Shown piece by piece: positions 10,646 to 23,929 of a stretch of DNA of 64,000 bases (the first letter of the stretch is position 1; every line of letters begins with the position of its first letter). Both the position numbers and the translations under genes were made by a program. Where the stretch lies: assembly GCF_018691265.1 (NCBI RefSeq), contig NW_024881301.1:11173752-11237751 (forward strand), read 5' to 3'. The notes beneath the pieces are model-generated. The model saw only the letters and a program-made list of their open reading frames with translations. It made no database searches and was not told the DNA's origin. The DNA is from Tyto alba. Lineage: Eukaryota; Chordata; Aves; Strigiformes; Tytonidae.

Positions 10646-13600
10646 TTTTTATTTTCATATTTTTCATTTATTGTTATTATTTTGTTTATTTGTTTGGTAT
10701 TAAGTTGATACATGAAAAATCAGGCCAGTTACAGGAAGATTTTAATTTTAACAAAACCTGAATTTGTTTTAGGACAGGATCTTCAAGACAGGAAAAATAA
10801 ATTCAGTTCACTATGAGTTGCAATTACTATTCATCTAACTCTAGACATTGTTTGGACAAATGTGCCTTAGCCTGATCTACTTTCTCAGAAGTCAGATCCC
10901 CTAGTACACCTGCCCCTTAAGAGACAAAAAAGGAACAATAGATTAAATGAATGATAAAGGTTTTACAAGGTGGTCTGATTAGTTTTTGGAAGTCTTGATG
11001 ATACTTTCTCAAAAGCCTTATTTACCTGGAAATGCTTCTGAAAATCTTATCTCATCAGTGTTTGTTGTTCATTTTATACACTTTTGAGTACTTTGGATTT
11101 CTGATTTTCAGTAGATCAACTGCATCTGATGATAACTGAAATTAGAATTAAATTTTTTTTGATTTATAGAGTTTGTCTCAATGAAATTGGTTGGTGCTGA
11201 TATCTCCCGGGTATGATTAATGTATTTCCATCTGCTGTAGGTGAAAAACAGCTTTGGGAAACTTCTGCATTCCTTGTGCATCCAAAGCTTCTTCTCATTT
11301 TGGTTGCACTCTGTAGGGAGCATATGAACACTACTGAGTAAAGATCAGATGTAACAACAAGCTATTCTTAATCATTCCTATAGTTTTCAGAAATTTGAGC
11401 TGTGCCTTTTAATATCTTAAAATACCTAAACATACACATACATAATCAGAATGAACAACAACAAAAAAATATTAAAAAATTAACCTCTAAAACTTTATTG
11501 ACAACAAGTTTATACATAAGAACTATCTCTAGTTTCCAATTCATCAGATTATATAGTTTAAATATAACTGGAAGTAATTTTTACTTGATTGTGTTTGTAT
11601 GTAAAAACATCACATGCAAACCAGAGAGTAAAAACAAGTAAATTCAACTCCATGCTTTCAAGATTAATTTAAAATTGTTAACAAGCAGTTCAAAAATTTT
11701 AAAATCAGAACACCTGAGAAAGATTACCTTGATTTTACTGTGAAGCGGTTGCTATATAATAGGTTCATTCATTTTCCTGAAGCAGAGTCTGATTCTTTCT
11801 TTGTATTGTGTTTTCAGTGCAATCGTGGGTGTAAATTCTTGTGGGAACACTTGAGCTTTGAGAAAGGGACTGTCAAAATAGATACAAAGATATTTTCAGA
11901 GACAATTTAAAACAGTGAATACTTGAGTCTTGCTCTATTTGAATCAAAACAAAGTAAACAAAGTCTTTAGAGTTTATTGACACTATCTGTTCATCTGAAA
12001 TATGTTTATACTAATTACTTGCTTTGAGTAGGTTTGTTTTGTATTATGCTTGATAAAATGAAACACATCTCTTGGGATAAAGAGAGGCTGATGTTATCTC
12101 CAAAGAAATAAATGATCCTGAAAGTCAAGTTTGGTTTTCTGTACCTCAGTCTACCAGATTTCTAGCATAGGCAAGATAGTTGCTAGCCCTTGTTGCCAGC
12201 TCTGTCTGTGGTCTATGGACAACCCTCAAGAAGATCTTGGATATTCTCTTTGCTTTCCAATTGCAAAAGAAGGGAAGTGATACCATGCCATTTGTAAAGT
12301 ACTCTGAGATATGTGGATGAAGATCCTGTTTATCATTAGTGCTTCTACTCTTCAGGATGTTCCACTGTCTCTTTGTGTAAATAAAGAGTATTTAGATGAA
12401 GAAACAAGCCAAATTATACCTCTATTTGAACACATTATCTCCTCCTTTAATATTTTTATATGAAAAGTGTTCTATATTACTGATTACATATGCTGTGTGC
12501 TGAGTTGTGAAGAAGTAATTCCAAGAATACAAAGCTATGGTTCTAAATCTGCTCTTCCTCAGCTGAAAATACTCTTAATTCAATAGACAGGATAATGAAC
12601 ATAAATTATTTTAACTGAATGTATTGTGCTGGGAAAAGAGAATACACCAGGCTAGGAATATTGATGTGGGTAAAATGAGATTGTCACTCTTCCTGACATA
12701 AAGGTTATTTCTCTTGAGAATAAACCTCTATCAATATACCTTAATAGTTACAAACTCTAGCAAATAATTATGTTATTGTCTGAATAAAATAGGCAGACAT
12801 GAAAAACAATGCTCTCCTTTGTTTCACAAGTTAAATGAAGATTACAGTAGAGCTTCTGAACTGATCTCACTTTATTTTAATCCCCAAAACTTATTTTGAC
12901 TCTCTGTACAACGATTTTTAGTTTTTTATATAGCTCATTTCTTTAGATTTTAGCCATTCTTCCTTTTCTTTCAGTTGATTATTTTCTTAATATTTGTCTG
13001 CCTCTCCTTTTTGTCTTCTGCATGTCCCATTCCATCTTTCTATTCTCCTTTATGTTTCACAAGACCTTTTTACTGCAGTGCATCGACCTTGCTTCCAAAA
13101 CAGAAGCAGAGGCTGAGCTGTGATTCATTTATCTTAAAGGTGGATTCCCATATCATCTGTTACTTCAGTTGTCTGTAATGTTGTCCTGAGACTAGCCAAA
13201 ATTCTAGTCTTCATTTCCCACAGATATCCATAGTCCTTCAAGGGAATGAAAGGTATCCTAGATATGCATCTTCACCTGTCAGGAAAGGCCATGGGGAATA
13301 CTACAGCTATGGGCACCAAAGAGCCCTTTTGTTCATGGAAAGTGTGTTATGGGTGGTTATGCAGACTCTAGAATATATTTTGTTTCAGAGAGGAGAATCA
13401 GCAGTCCCCTCAAAGGTTAGGAATAAAGGAGGATAAGTATGCTGGTAGTTTAGGTAAGGGCTGATCAAATAGGGGAAGCTTACTTATGAACAAAAATTGG
13501 GGATTAAATTGTCAAGCCTGCTTTCACTAAATGCTATGGAAAATATTTAGCTGGCTCCCTCTGTGGCAACTGGGAGAATGTAAAGTGGTTTTAGAAAGTC

Positions 13601-13648
13601 CATTTTCAACAAGAAAAAATGCTACATATTGAAAATTATTACTTTCAT

Positions 13649-13690
13649 TCTCTGTTATTGATGATTCCCTCTCTGTTATTGAGGATTCCC
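13649..13690. repeat. 21-bp tandem duplication
   Basis: Two adjacent 21-bp copies (TCTCTGTTATTGATGATTCC and the next base, then the same with one G for T) differ at one position. Probably a replication-slippage duplication. Confidence 0.9.
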
Positions 13691-15039
13691 TAGAGACACT
13701 GCAGCCTTAAGTGGCAACTTGTTTGAATGACTGCTGCTGCAAGGACTAAGAGAAGCATCAAAACACATTTGAACCAATAAGTTACCTCTGTTACAAGGGA
13801 CATTTATAAAACAGGACAGCAGTTGAACATTGACTCAGTATTCAAATATTCACTGTTTTCAGACACTTCCTTTTTTACAATAGAAAATTAAAATTAAAAG
13901 AGCAAAAGAAGCATACCTCTTTCTTTTAACCACAGTAAATTGTATTAAGACAGCAATTACCAGCTGGTGTCATAAACAATCACAGTTCTTGGTGACTTAG
14001 AGTCTCAGAGACACATGAACACATTCAAGTGGGGGATTCCTCAAGCTTCTCCATTTATATTCAGAATCCAAAAATTAAAGAATTAATTTTACAATTACTC
14101 ATCAAACAAGGATGTAACATGATGAATTTGTTGGACGACATTTTTAATAAATACAAGCAAGTAAAACTTCTCAATGGACGGGTAGTATCACTTTTCTCTA
14201 ATTGTCTCAGAAAAATTTACGTGAAAAGCATTTCTGCTCAGCAGAAAACTTGATAATTTTAGGAAAATGCGTCATGTAGTTGAAAACATGTGTTTGCCTT
14301 ATCCACCAGTATCACTTTGTGTCTGAGACATAAACTCTCAGCTCAGGGATTGTAATTATCTATTTATATGTCAACCAGCATAGGAGCACTAAACGTGGTT
14401 GCAGTTTATTGCTGATTATAATAATGACACTGATCAATCTTTTTACAAAGTAGCTATAAAAATGTATGTGTTAGAGGAAAAATTGTCATTGGCAGTCCAA
14501 GTTAAGTAAACAATATGTTAACCCTGAAAAATCTGATAAGGGAGAGAGAGGAACATGCACTCAAGTCAAAGTAAATCTTTGTAGTATAAGGAATAATCTA
14601 TTTGCTTCCTGCCATCAGAAAACTTTCCTCTTGCTTTGCCTGTCACATTAAAGGTTGACACCTTCTGCTGAGCAGTAGAAATATTGGGAGCCCTCTACCT
14701 GGGTCTGCTTGAAAAGATTTTATTGATATAGAGTGTGCAGCAGATTTTCTTTGTGTAATTTATGGGTTTAATTTTATCATACACAATTCATTGCACAGAG
14801 GGGTGGGGGTGAAACAACATTGTCAGCTGTCCCTTAAACTATAGCTTTATGTCTAAAGAGGCTAAAACTGTTCTAAAATGTCATTCTGACCAATAATCAA
14901 TTCAAGTTATAGAGATTACAGAAAACTTCAAGACACAAAATTTTGACAGGAAATGTATGCAAGAGTATGAAATTCTACCAATCAGTAATTATTTTTCCCT
15001 TGTGTTGATTTTTATCCACTGTCATTCAGAGAAATCTGG

Positions 15040-15073
15040 AAAAAAAAAACCCAAAAAAAAACAAAAAAAAAAA
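15040..15073. repeat. A-rich low-complexity tract
   Basis: Long A runs broken by short C interruptions (A10, CCC, A9, C, A11). Low complexity; no retrotransposed body is recognisable next to it. Confidence 0.9.
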
Positions 15074-17700
15074 CCAGTCAATAGAAATATCCCTTCTTGA
15101 CAGTTCCAAAAGAAAACATTCATCTTTTGTTCATGTAAAGCTGAGGTGAAAAACACAGTCAGATGTTCGTTTTGTGGAACATTTTGAGATGTTCTGGATT
15201 TTGTTGTGTTTCAGAATAAGACAAATTTATTCTACCTTCTTTATAGTAGGAGTCTAACAGATTTAGCCAATGCTTTTCTGGCTTGCAAAATTTTCTCACA
15301 TAAGAAGTTGCTTCACCTAGTTGGTTTTAATGCAGGATTTCTGGTCACATACTAGGAGCAAGTACTTATAATGCATGTAACACTGTTGCTCAGATTTCCC
15401 GTGCCATTGCTCTGATGAATTTGCTTGCACAGCTTGATTTACACAGAGATTTGGTAAACTGATAAAGAGGTTTGTACACAAGATTTCATCCATATTTAAC
15501 TTTAGGCTGTGTCTCATACACTAACATGCCACAAAAAAACAGGTGCAATTTAAGGAGTAAAAGACTAGAATTCCTCTTCACTATCTTTCTTTTTTAGAAA
15601 TAAGAAGTTGAGCAAAGGTAGTGAATGAACGGTAGTAGATTTTATTGATTCCCCATGGCACTCTTCAAAAATGAGAAATACATTTTTAGGATGCAGACAT
15701 AACATTTAGATGGAGGATTACCATCCATCTTAACTTGGCTGAATTAAGACCAAAGATTTTGTACCCTATTAAACACAACTATGAAGTCTTGAATAGAAGG
15801 TAAGATACCAAAAATATTCCCCACTGACGTCTATAGTGTTTAGACAAGAGGACTTGATTCAGGCCCACAGACACTACCTTAAAATGTTGATTCGACATAT
15901 TCATAATTGTCATTTTGTGTGAAGTCACGAAAAATGTTAAAGTACTTTAAGAAAGTCAAGTATTACATGTTTAAAACTCAGATTTGAAAATATATTGATA
16001 TTCAAAACAGAAGTAATTTATTAAATGTTTTAAAAAACATTAAAAATAGAGTCTTGTTGAATATTAGTAAGATAAATGAACCTATACAAACATGGAGCAA
16101 GTTGATCTGTTGCTCAGAATTACAGTACAAACGTAAATCAGAAATTTAGCAATGTATTAAGACAAGTATAAAAATGCAAAGACTTTCCAAAGCCCATTTT
16201 TTACTTAACAGGGTCTATCATATAGATGTGTAATAAGGGATTTCTTAGAAAGTTGTGTTCTTTAATTGTACCTCAAGCAGCATAATTGTCTATGAAGTTA
16301 ATGAGCATGTAGGGATTCCTAAATCTGCAGATTGCATGGTTGCCATGTGTATATAATAAAGCCATGTGCTCAAAATCATCAGGATGATACTGAAAACCTC
16401 ACCTAGACAGGATGCTACTTCTCTCAAACAGCAGCTACTGCTTATTAGCAATTCTTTTTTGCCATTAATTGGAATAACCAAACTGAATGTCCTTGACCTT
16501 TAAAGGGTAAGAGTAGGTATATTTTTGTAAAAAGCAGCTGTTTTCAAATGAAATAGGATACTCCAAGTAATGGGCACATAAAATCAGCAGTAACTTTTGA
16601 AACTTGAGTAATAATTTTTCATAGATATTAGTGAGACTCTGTTCCATAGTGAGGTCACCTAAACTGTGTCTGAAGAGTTAAATAGTGGTGCTTCACTTAC
16701 TTAAAAAAACCTGCGAGAGAAGAAGAGAAGTGTCAGAACTATGAAAGCAATCAACTGTTAAATCCTTTTCCTCCCTCTCAGTGTGTTCAGCGATGGATGA
16801 TTAGTTCATATTAAATTTCTTTGAATCCAGAGCTGACAGCAGATGTTGTGCTTGGCCAGTGTGATTGCTGATATAAACGGATTTACTCTTATCTTCTCAA
16901 GCTGGCTAAGGTTCTGTCTTGAAATACCATTTCTGCGTTGAGAAAAGGCTGTCTTGAGGAAGGTGGTGTCTCCTCCCCCAAAAATGAATAGTAGCCCTCT
17001 CTTCCTCTTCTGGCTTTGCTGCCATGTGTTTGCATCTGAAACTATTCAGGTTGCTTAACCTGATGTGAGAGATTTCACTGGGGATTGCACTAGAAAACTT
17101 CACATGACCCCTAAGAGAATATTAAGTATTCTGATTTTTTACTCAATTCTTGCTGGTACACACTGCCTGGTCTCTTTTGCATCAATTTTTCCAATTTATT
17201 TAAGAATAGGAGATACTTCCTTTTCTCAAGCCTGGTTAGAATTTTACTCTGTGTCATAAATAGCGTTTCTGGGACACAAAAATTTTAATTTACTAAAAAA
17301 ACCTTATTTTATTTTGTCTAGCAATGCTACTCCTGATAGCCTTTTTCAAGAAGCAGTCAGATTTTCCCTTGTTATTATCTCTCTGTGTGCCAGACAACAC
17401 ATTAGTAAAAAGCACCTTTGGGCCATGTTGTGCCATCAACCTTTTGAAGCGCTTTGACAGTGCATTGAAATCAACGGGGAGTCCTATTTAATAGGCAATT
17501 GTACTGCCTCAGGATATTTGCTAAGAGCCACACTATTTTCTTGGATGAGATAAGTGAGAGAAAAGAAATCGACGCATAATTAGAAAATACAGTTCTTTCG
17601 ATACAGTTTGTTCAAACTAAAGCAGTTTTGTCTCTCTAGATGGAGATTTGTTGGGTAGGAACAGAGGAATAATCAGGAAAAGAGGGGGACTTGGGTGGCA

Positions 17701-18290
17701 CTGCTCATAGCATGTGAATGGCTTCCAGAAATTTTTTTTTTGTTGTTTTTCATCGGGAAGTGAAGGGCTGGCAGCTGGTTGTTGTGGGCTATAATTCAGC
17801 AGGGCACTTTAGCATATAAACAAATGAGACTTAAGGAGGTCCTCAAGGGGCTGATTCAGCAAAACCTGCCCCTTCCCCTCAGCAAATCTCTGTCTCAGCT
17901 GCAGATAGATGGTCTCCGTTACTGCAGTGCCTGCATGCCTTGTGCTCCCCAGTCTACTGTCCCTCAGGAAACGACTGAAAGATCAGCTCTCCTTTTACAG
18001 CCTGGTAATGTAAGTGGACAGAAAGGCAGGGCAGAGAGAGATTTAAGCCTCTTGCCAAGTTCTCACAAAGCCACATTGAACAGCAAGCTCCTTGAGATGC
18101 CAAGAGCAGCACAAACACTACACCACTTTCTCCCTCTCACTTTGTTTGACCTGAACAGGGACTTGGTTATTCATGTCATTAAGTCTCCAGCCAAGCAGTG
18201 TGGGCAGAATAATTTGCTAAAGAGCTTTGTGTTGACCAGAATATTCTCTGTGTTACTGAGGAGTGAAGCACGGTGAGATTATATTTCCTT
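17701..18290 (+). other. Unique block with a 165-codon open frame of unknown status
   Basis: A plus-strand frame from 17779 to 18276 (165 codons) is the longest one lying outside recognised repeats. The translation is rich in Leu, Ser and Gln, has no signal peptide, transmembrane segment or motif I recognise, and shows no obvious splice-site pair. The local sequence is richer in G+C than its surroundings. Most likely a chance frame or a diverged repeat; an exon or a conserved non-coding element cannot be excluded by reading alone. Confidence 0.2.
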
Positions 18291-21200
18291 ATGTGCCACT
18301 GAAGTTAAGAGAAAGTTTCTCAGAGCTTTCCGCAATGTGGGCAGAGATTTGCATTTTGTACACAGAGGAAGATGTTTGTAGGACTTTCCTGTGCTGGAAT
18401 ACAGTCACAAAGAGAAAAATCTTTATTAAGAGCTCTGAAAGGATCAAAGTATTCTTTAATAATAAATATGCAATTTGAACATCTGACTAGGGAACCTTGT
18501 GTGGTGTGAAACAGCACAAAATAAAAGTTTATATAAAACACTATATAAGGTTTATAAAACATACGGAAAGTAAATGTTTCTAACATGGCTAGGAACATTG
18601 TGTGTCAGTTCAAAAGTGTTTTGGAGCCTAGGATTAGTATTTCAGAAGCTGAAAACAGTGAGCTAAGGGACTTTATTCCAGAAGAGACTTGCACCTAGTA
18701 TTGCACATCTAGGTGCCAGATGTCAGTAGAGCTCATAGTGCTGACTTTTAGGTACTTTTTACCCTACACACTAAATGAGAACGGCACATGCGATTGGGCT
18801 GCAGAGCACCCCTCTGGAGCCAGCTAAGGTGGACAAAGGGACAAACAGACAGTGTTAGGCCTGAAACTGCATATGGGTGAAGAGAAGCTTTGGAGTTCAA
18901 TGCAAACTTGTAACAGTTTAGTAGGGAAACCTCATCAGCCTTGGAGAACAAAACCTGCCCTTCACTCTGCAGCCTTTCAGTTGGACAGCCCTGCAGAGCC
19001 AAGGGCCAGGAGAACAAGCAAGGTGACTTCTTTCCCCTTTTCTTCATAGCTGCAGGATGGATGCAATCCAGCTAATCAGTTCTCTATGGACTGAAACAGC
19101 CATTCTATTTAGTATCTACCTACAGTGTAGTAGTTCTGTCCAGCTCTGACCATGAATCAGGACCATTATCCAGCAGCGCAATGAGCCTTATGGTTACTGA
19201 TATTTGAAAGGTTTTAGAAAGACTAAAGAATTACTTTGAAAACAGTGTATTAAGTCTTCAGGCTGTTCACACTGTACAAATTCAATTCTGAGGAATTTGC
19301 TTGCCAGAGCTAGAATACAACAGGACATGATGCTCTATGAATGCATTTTAGCATATCAATATTATTTACAGACCAGGTTAACAAGTCCCTTTTACAAGAC
19401 TGTTGCTTTTATTATCTAAAATATCTTCTAGACTTTGCATATTCAAGATTTCTGAAAATTCATTTTATCTTTCACTCTGATTGTTCACATTACTATGTCA
19501 ACAGATTATTAGAATGCCAAATGGAAATTAAATATGAGCCTTTATAGATGTGTTTGTAATATAACCAGTAATGTACATGACTATCTTGGGGAATGAATGA
19601 GCACAGAGACTGTGAGGCATATTTTGTACCAGTTTCCACATAGTATGTCTTCTTTTTAATTCTGATGTGTTCTTTGGTGATATTGTAATGGATAGCAAAC
19701 CAAGATTTGTCATAACGTTCAGATTAAAACTAAGACTCAATTATTTACTCACTGGAAATAAGATGAACACAGTAAAATACAAGATGGAATACTACTTCTC
19801 AGAAGTCTTGGCTGTCAAAAGTAATTTTTTTATATATAATATTCAAAAAATAAAAATTATCAATCAATAGCAGATTTTGAGTTTTTAAAGTAATAATGAT
19901 CTCTTGCATGATAATTTGCTTGTAAGAAATGAAAGTTCATTTGTCCTTATGAAAATAATTGTGAACAATATATCTTGGAATAAGGACCAAAATTTTAATC
20001 TCAATCCTATAGTTAATCTTATTTATATGATTAAATAATGTCAGATCTAACAGATATTTACCTAAATGTCATTCTCTCTCTGTGACTTTCATTACAAAAT
20101 GAAGGTCTCTTTGTACCTACTGTACGGTATCTATGTATAATGTTTCAAAGCCCTAAAATGTTGTTAGTATTGATACATTGTATATTAGTCCTAATCTTAA
20201 GAAAACTAGCAGTGAAAAATAATTGCAAAAAAACCCTTTAACTAGACTCTGAAGGTAATTTTCTTTCTGCTGTGAACTTAACAAATCATCATCTATAAAA
20301 CCACATTTCTGTCCTGCCAACAGAAGGAATATGACCAAAGAAAAGCCTTGGTCAACACTGTCCCCTCTGAGTCTTAGTTGTCGATAACTACAACAGGCAT
20401 TTAGTTTAAGACAGTAATTGAAGAGTTTCTGATCCAGAATCTGGACCAGAAGTTCACTGAGTGCAAGCATCTGGATGCCACCTCCACCTGCCTTCAGTCT
20501 TACATTTTACCTAAACAAAAGAACTTATAAATGAAGACAGTGTCTCCTAGCAAGCTAGACGTGATCGAGAGAAGAACCAAGCATTCATCAAAAAAAGTCA
20601 AGGGGATTTAGAGACAAAAATTAAAGAATGAGCCATATCTTAAGTTGTTGGGTTCTTAATTTTCACTTGTGGGAGAATTTTTGTTTCTGGAAACTCTTCC
20701 TTATAAAAATATTTCATCATCATTCATGGTTATTATTGTACACAAACATATAGAAATATAATCACCCTTTTAAGTTCTTGTACTTTACTAATTCTTCAGT
20801 TCTGCCCTGACAAAAAGCTATGCTATTCAGGAACCTTATCATTAGATAGCAAGCTTGTTGGAAATTTAATTGGAGAACTCTAATTCTTAGGCAGTACAGA
20901 ATGATTGTTTCTGATCAGTTTTATCATGTTCCTCTCCACTGAAGTGTTTCACAGTCATTAACTGTTAGCATATAAAACTCTTTTCTGGGCACTTGATTAC
21001 TTCTGTTTTGTGGGTGGGAGAACAAAGCAGAAAAAGGCACTAGGAATTGGAGTAATTTTGCCTTGTTTTGATGCCTAAACAGATCAGCTGTATAGTTTAA
21101 TCTGGTCATCTAAAGTCCCTCTCATGAGTGGTTATTGTAGACACTTAGAGAGTGGGGTAAATTGTCCTCTGAGGAGGCCTGATTCTCTCCATTGACTCTG

Positions 21201-23900
21201 AGCAGAGTTTATAAGAGGGCATCCCGTGCTAAGCAGATGGTCTAAAATACAGTCTAGGGGATGAACTCAGGTTGTAATGAGTACAAAATGAGCGTGTGGC
21301 GCAGGAAACCATCTATCAGGCACTTGTTCTGTTGTCAGTGTTTTTGTGAGTGTTACCATACAGGCTACATTTTAGATGGTGTTAGTTAGGAGGGTTGTTT
21401 TGTAGTTTCAGACTAGGATAGATTTTAGGTGCACTAAAATAGTTCCCAATTCCTTCTGGAATTAAACCACAAGGATTGAGGAGATCCAAATGGTGAAATG
21501 CAGGAGTGTGGGATGGCAGAAAGATGGAAATACTTTCCTCCAGCATAACAAACTCATAACCAGGGTCTGCCTTAGTGACAGATAAGGTAGAAAGTTGCCC
21601 AAAGCAATAGGTAGCTGGGAGGAAGCAGTGAAATGACCACAACTCTTTTGTCAAATGAGAGCCCTGGAAGTGGACTGCCCACTGCTCTTGGTGCATGAGA
21701 AGGAGCTGTTGTGTTTGGTGTAATTACAACTCCTGAGGCAGATGGCCCTCTCCAAGGCAGGAGGATCCTCTCCAGCTCTCCTGTCCTCTCAAAGAGTCAG
21801 GAGGAGAAGAAAAAGTTAACTGAACTTTCCACCACTCTCTTCCCCTCTGGATTTTCCCCCATTCTCTATCTTCGGTCAGCCAGAGCTCTTGTTTTCCCAT
21901 TTCCAATCGGTTCTGCCCACCCTTTTCAGAAACCCTGGGGAAGCTCTGTAATCAGTGAAAAATACATGTCTGTGCAAGTAGTCAGTAAGAAAAGGAGAGC
22001 CTTTTATTAACTACACGAACACAGAAAAATCTCCTCTGAGAAGCAGAGAAAATTCCAGTTCAGAGACAGTTTTGCTATCTTCCCAGGAAAAATCAAAACA
22101 AAACAAAATAAAACAAAACAACCAAAAACTAAGGTCAACTTATTAATTGCTTATTCAGTATAATTTGGCAGCTCTTTTGGATGGTCATTTTTCAGTCCAT
22201 AACTTGTCAAGTACATTAGCTATTAGGACTGGTAGTTGGTTATGCTGTAGCCTTACAACTTCATGAACAGGCACTTAAATGACAGGGGTTTGTTTTGTTC
22301 ATTGACTGGTTGAAGGAAGTTTTATGATCAGGAAGAGAACTCCATGAAATTGACAGAGAATTTGACTCTTTCACAGAGAGGTTGAATGTAGCTTGCAAAG
22401 AAGAAAAAAGACAAAGGCAGGCAACAGGCTGACAAACTTCTAAAGTACTTCCAGCTTCCTCATTTCTGTTTCATACATGCTACAATTACTAGAAAAACTG
22501 TATTATTTTAATATTTCTGGGTAAGATCAGATTCAAAGTCTCTCTGTAGTCTGTGACTATCAATAAAGGATTGCTGTTGACAGGCAACATTCATGTTGCC
22601 TTTAAAGCTCAGGACTAAATGTTTCTGTGGGAGCTGTTTTAGAATTACACCCATATTATATTACAGTGGGTAAAATATACTAGTTCTACTAAAGAAGGCA
22701 GTTGCTTTTCTTCAATGAACTGCATTAATGTGGTTAATAATTTCTTGGATCTAGAACACTTTTCTGCTGACATGTCCCCCATTCAACACATTTCCTTAAA
22801 ATGTCTCAAAGACATTTTCTGGTTTTCCACATGCTAAGGGTGCACACCATCCCCTCCACTAATGATCACACATGCACAACTTGTTACAGTGCAAAGTGCA
22901 AAGCTCAATCCCAGCTATGAAGAGCGCAGCCAAGTAGCTTCTTTCTCATTCAGTCAATTGTCTGCATACCAGTCCTCCACTGGGGAGCTGCAGCAAGACT
23001 TCTCACTGATGGATTAAATTACCTGTTTGATACAGAATAATATTGTTCTCTCTTAATGCCTTTCAGCACAGTCAGAAGCATGTATGTGTACATTTTGCTT
23101 CCATTGAACTGTAAAGGACATTTGGAATGCTAGTGTAAGTTCTTAAATGTGAATATACTGTAACAAATCTTTGGGGACCTTTGGCACTCAGGTGTGCTCT
23201 GTAGTTTTGTCCTACATGTCAGAGTCTTGCTGGTTATCTCTGGTTATTAAAAGATGGTTTATTTCTCTTTTGGACTCTGTGCCAAGATCTCTTAACCTAA
23301 CATGAGTGTCTTCTGTGGGGACATGTTTGGAAGAAATAATGATTGGTTTTGAAGAAATACAAATTTCCATTAAAAAGTATTATTCAGGAGTCAAATTGTT
23401 CATGACCCAAATGACCACAGTTATAAGAGTGCAGACATGGTTAAACCAAGTTCAGTCTGTAGTTTTGATAATATAGATTTTTTCTTATGCTTCTTTCAAT
23501 ACCGATCAAATGCCAAAATAATGAAAGTGCAAGTGTGTTTAACCACTTGTAGTCTTTAAAAAATTAGAAATACCATTTCTATTCCACGGTCCTTTGAGTG
23601 ACTCTCTTGAGATGTTATCCCTGAATAAATATTCCAGGCAGTCTAAAGCACCCCTTGCTAATAATTATTTTATTCCTATTTTTAAACTGACATGAGAGGA
23701 AAAAAGCAAAACAACAAAGTCTGAAGTCATTCAGATCTGTAACACTTATAACACTGTCAATTACTTTATTAGAACAACTGAGCAGAAGATTGGTGGTGAG
23801 TGGAATTCTGTGACAATATATTTACTTCTTTGACAGTTATTGATTACCTCAGAAAGTCAGATTCGTAAATGTATTTGAATTCAGGTATTAGCTAACTAAT
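18291..23900. other. Unique AT-rich DNA, no gene seen
   Basis: No recognised gene or interspersed repeat. Frames up to 105 codons (20153-20470 minus; 21382-21696 minus; 21711-22010 plus) have no recognisable motif. An (AAAAC)n-like tract lies at 22088-22128. Confidence 0.6.
22088..22128. repeat. (AAAAC)n-like simple repeat
   Basis: Repeated AAAAC and AAAAT units over about 40 bp. Confidence 0.9.
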
Positions 23901-23929
23901 CCCAGTTCAATTTTCTCTTTACTGAGAAG

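Larger units (their letters stand above)
10646..17700. other. Unique AT-rich DNA, no gene seen
   Basis: Seven kilobases without a recognised gene or interspersed repeat. The left edge (10640-10710) is T-rich on the plus strand, adjoining the CR1 truncation point. Listed separately are a 21-bp tandem duplication (13649-13690) and an A-rich tract (15040-15073). Frames of 60-79 codons are scattered and unrecognisable. Confidence 0.6.

Noticed and set aside
10081..10713. 210-codon minus frame as a host gene
   Set aside because: The translation is CR1 ORF2 C-terminal sequence preceded by codons from an A-rich flank.
16024..16041. AATGTTTT/AAAACATT hairpin
   Set aside because: Short AT-only palindrome, expected often by chance in such AT-rich DNA.
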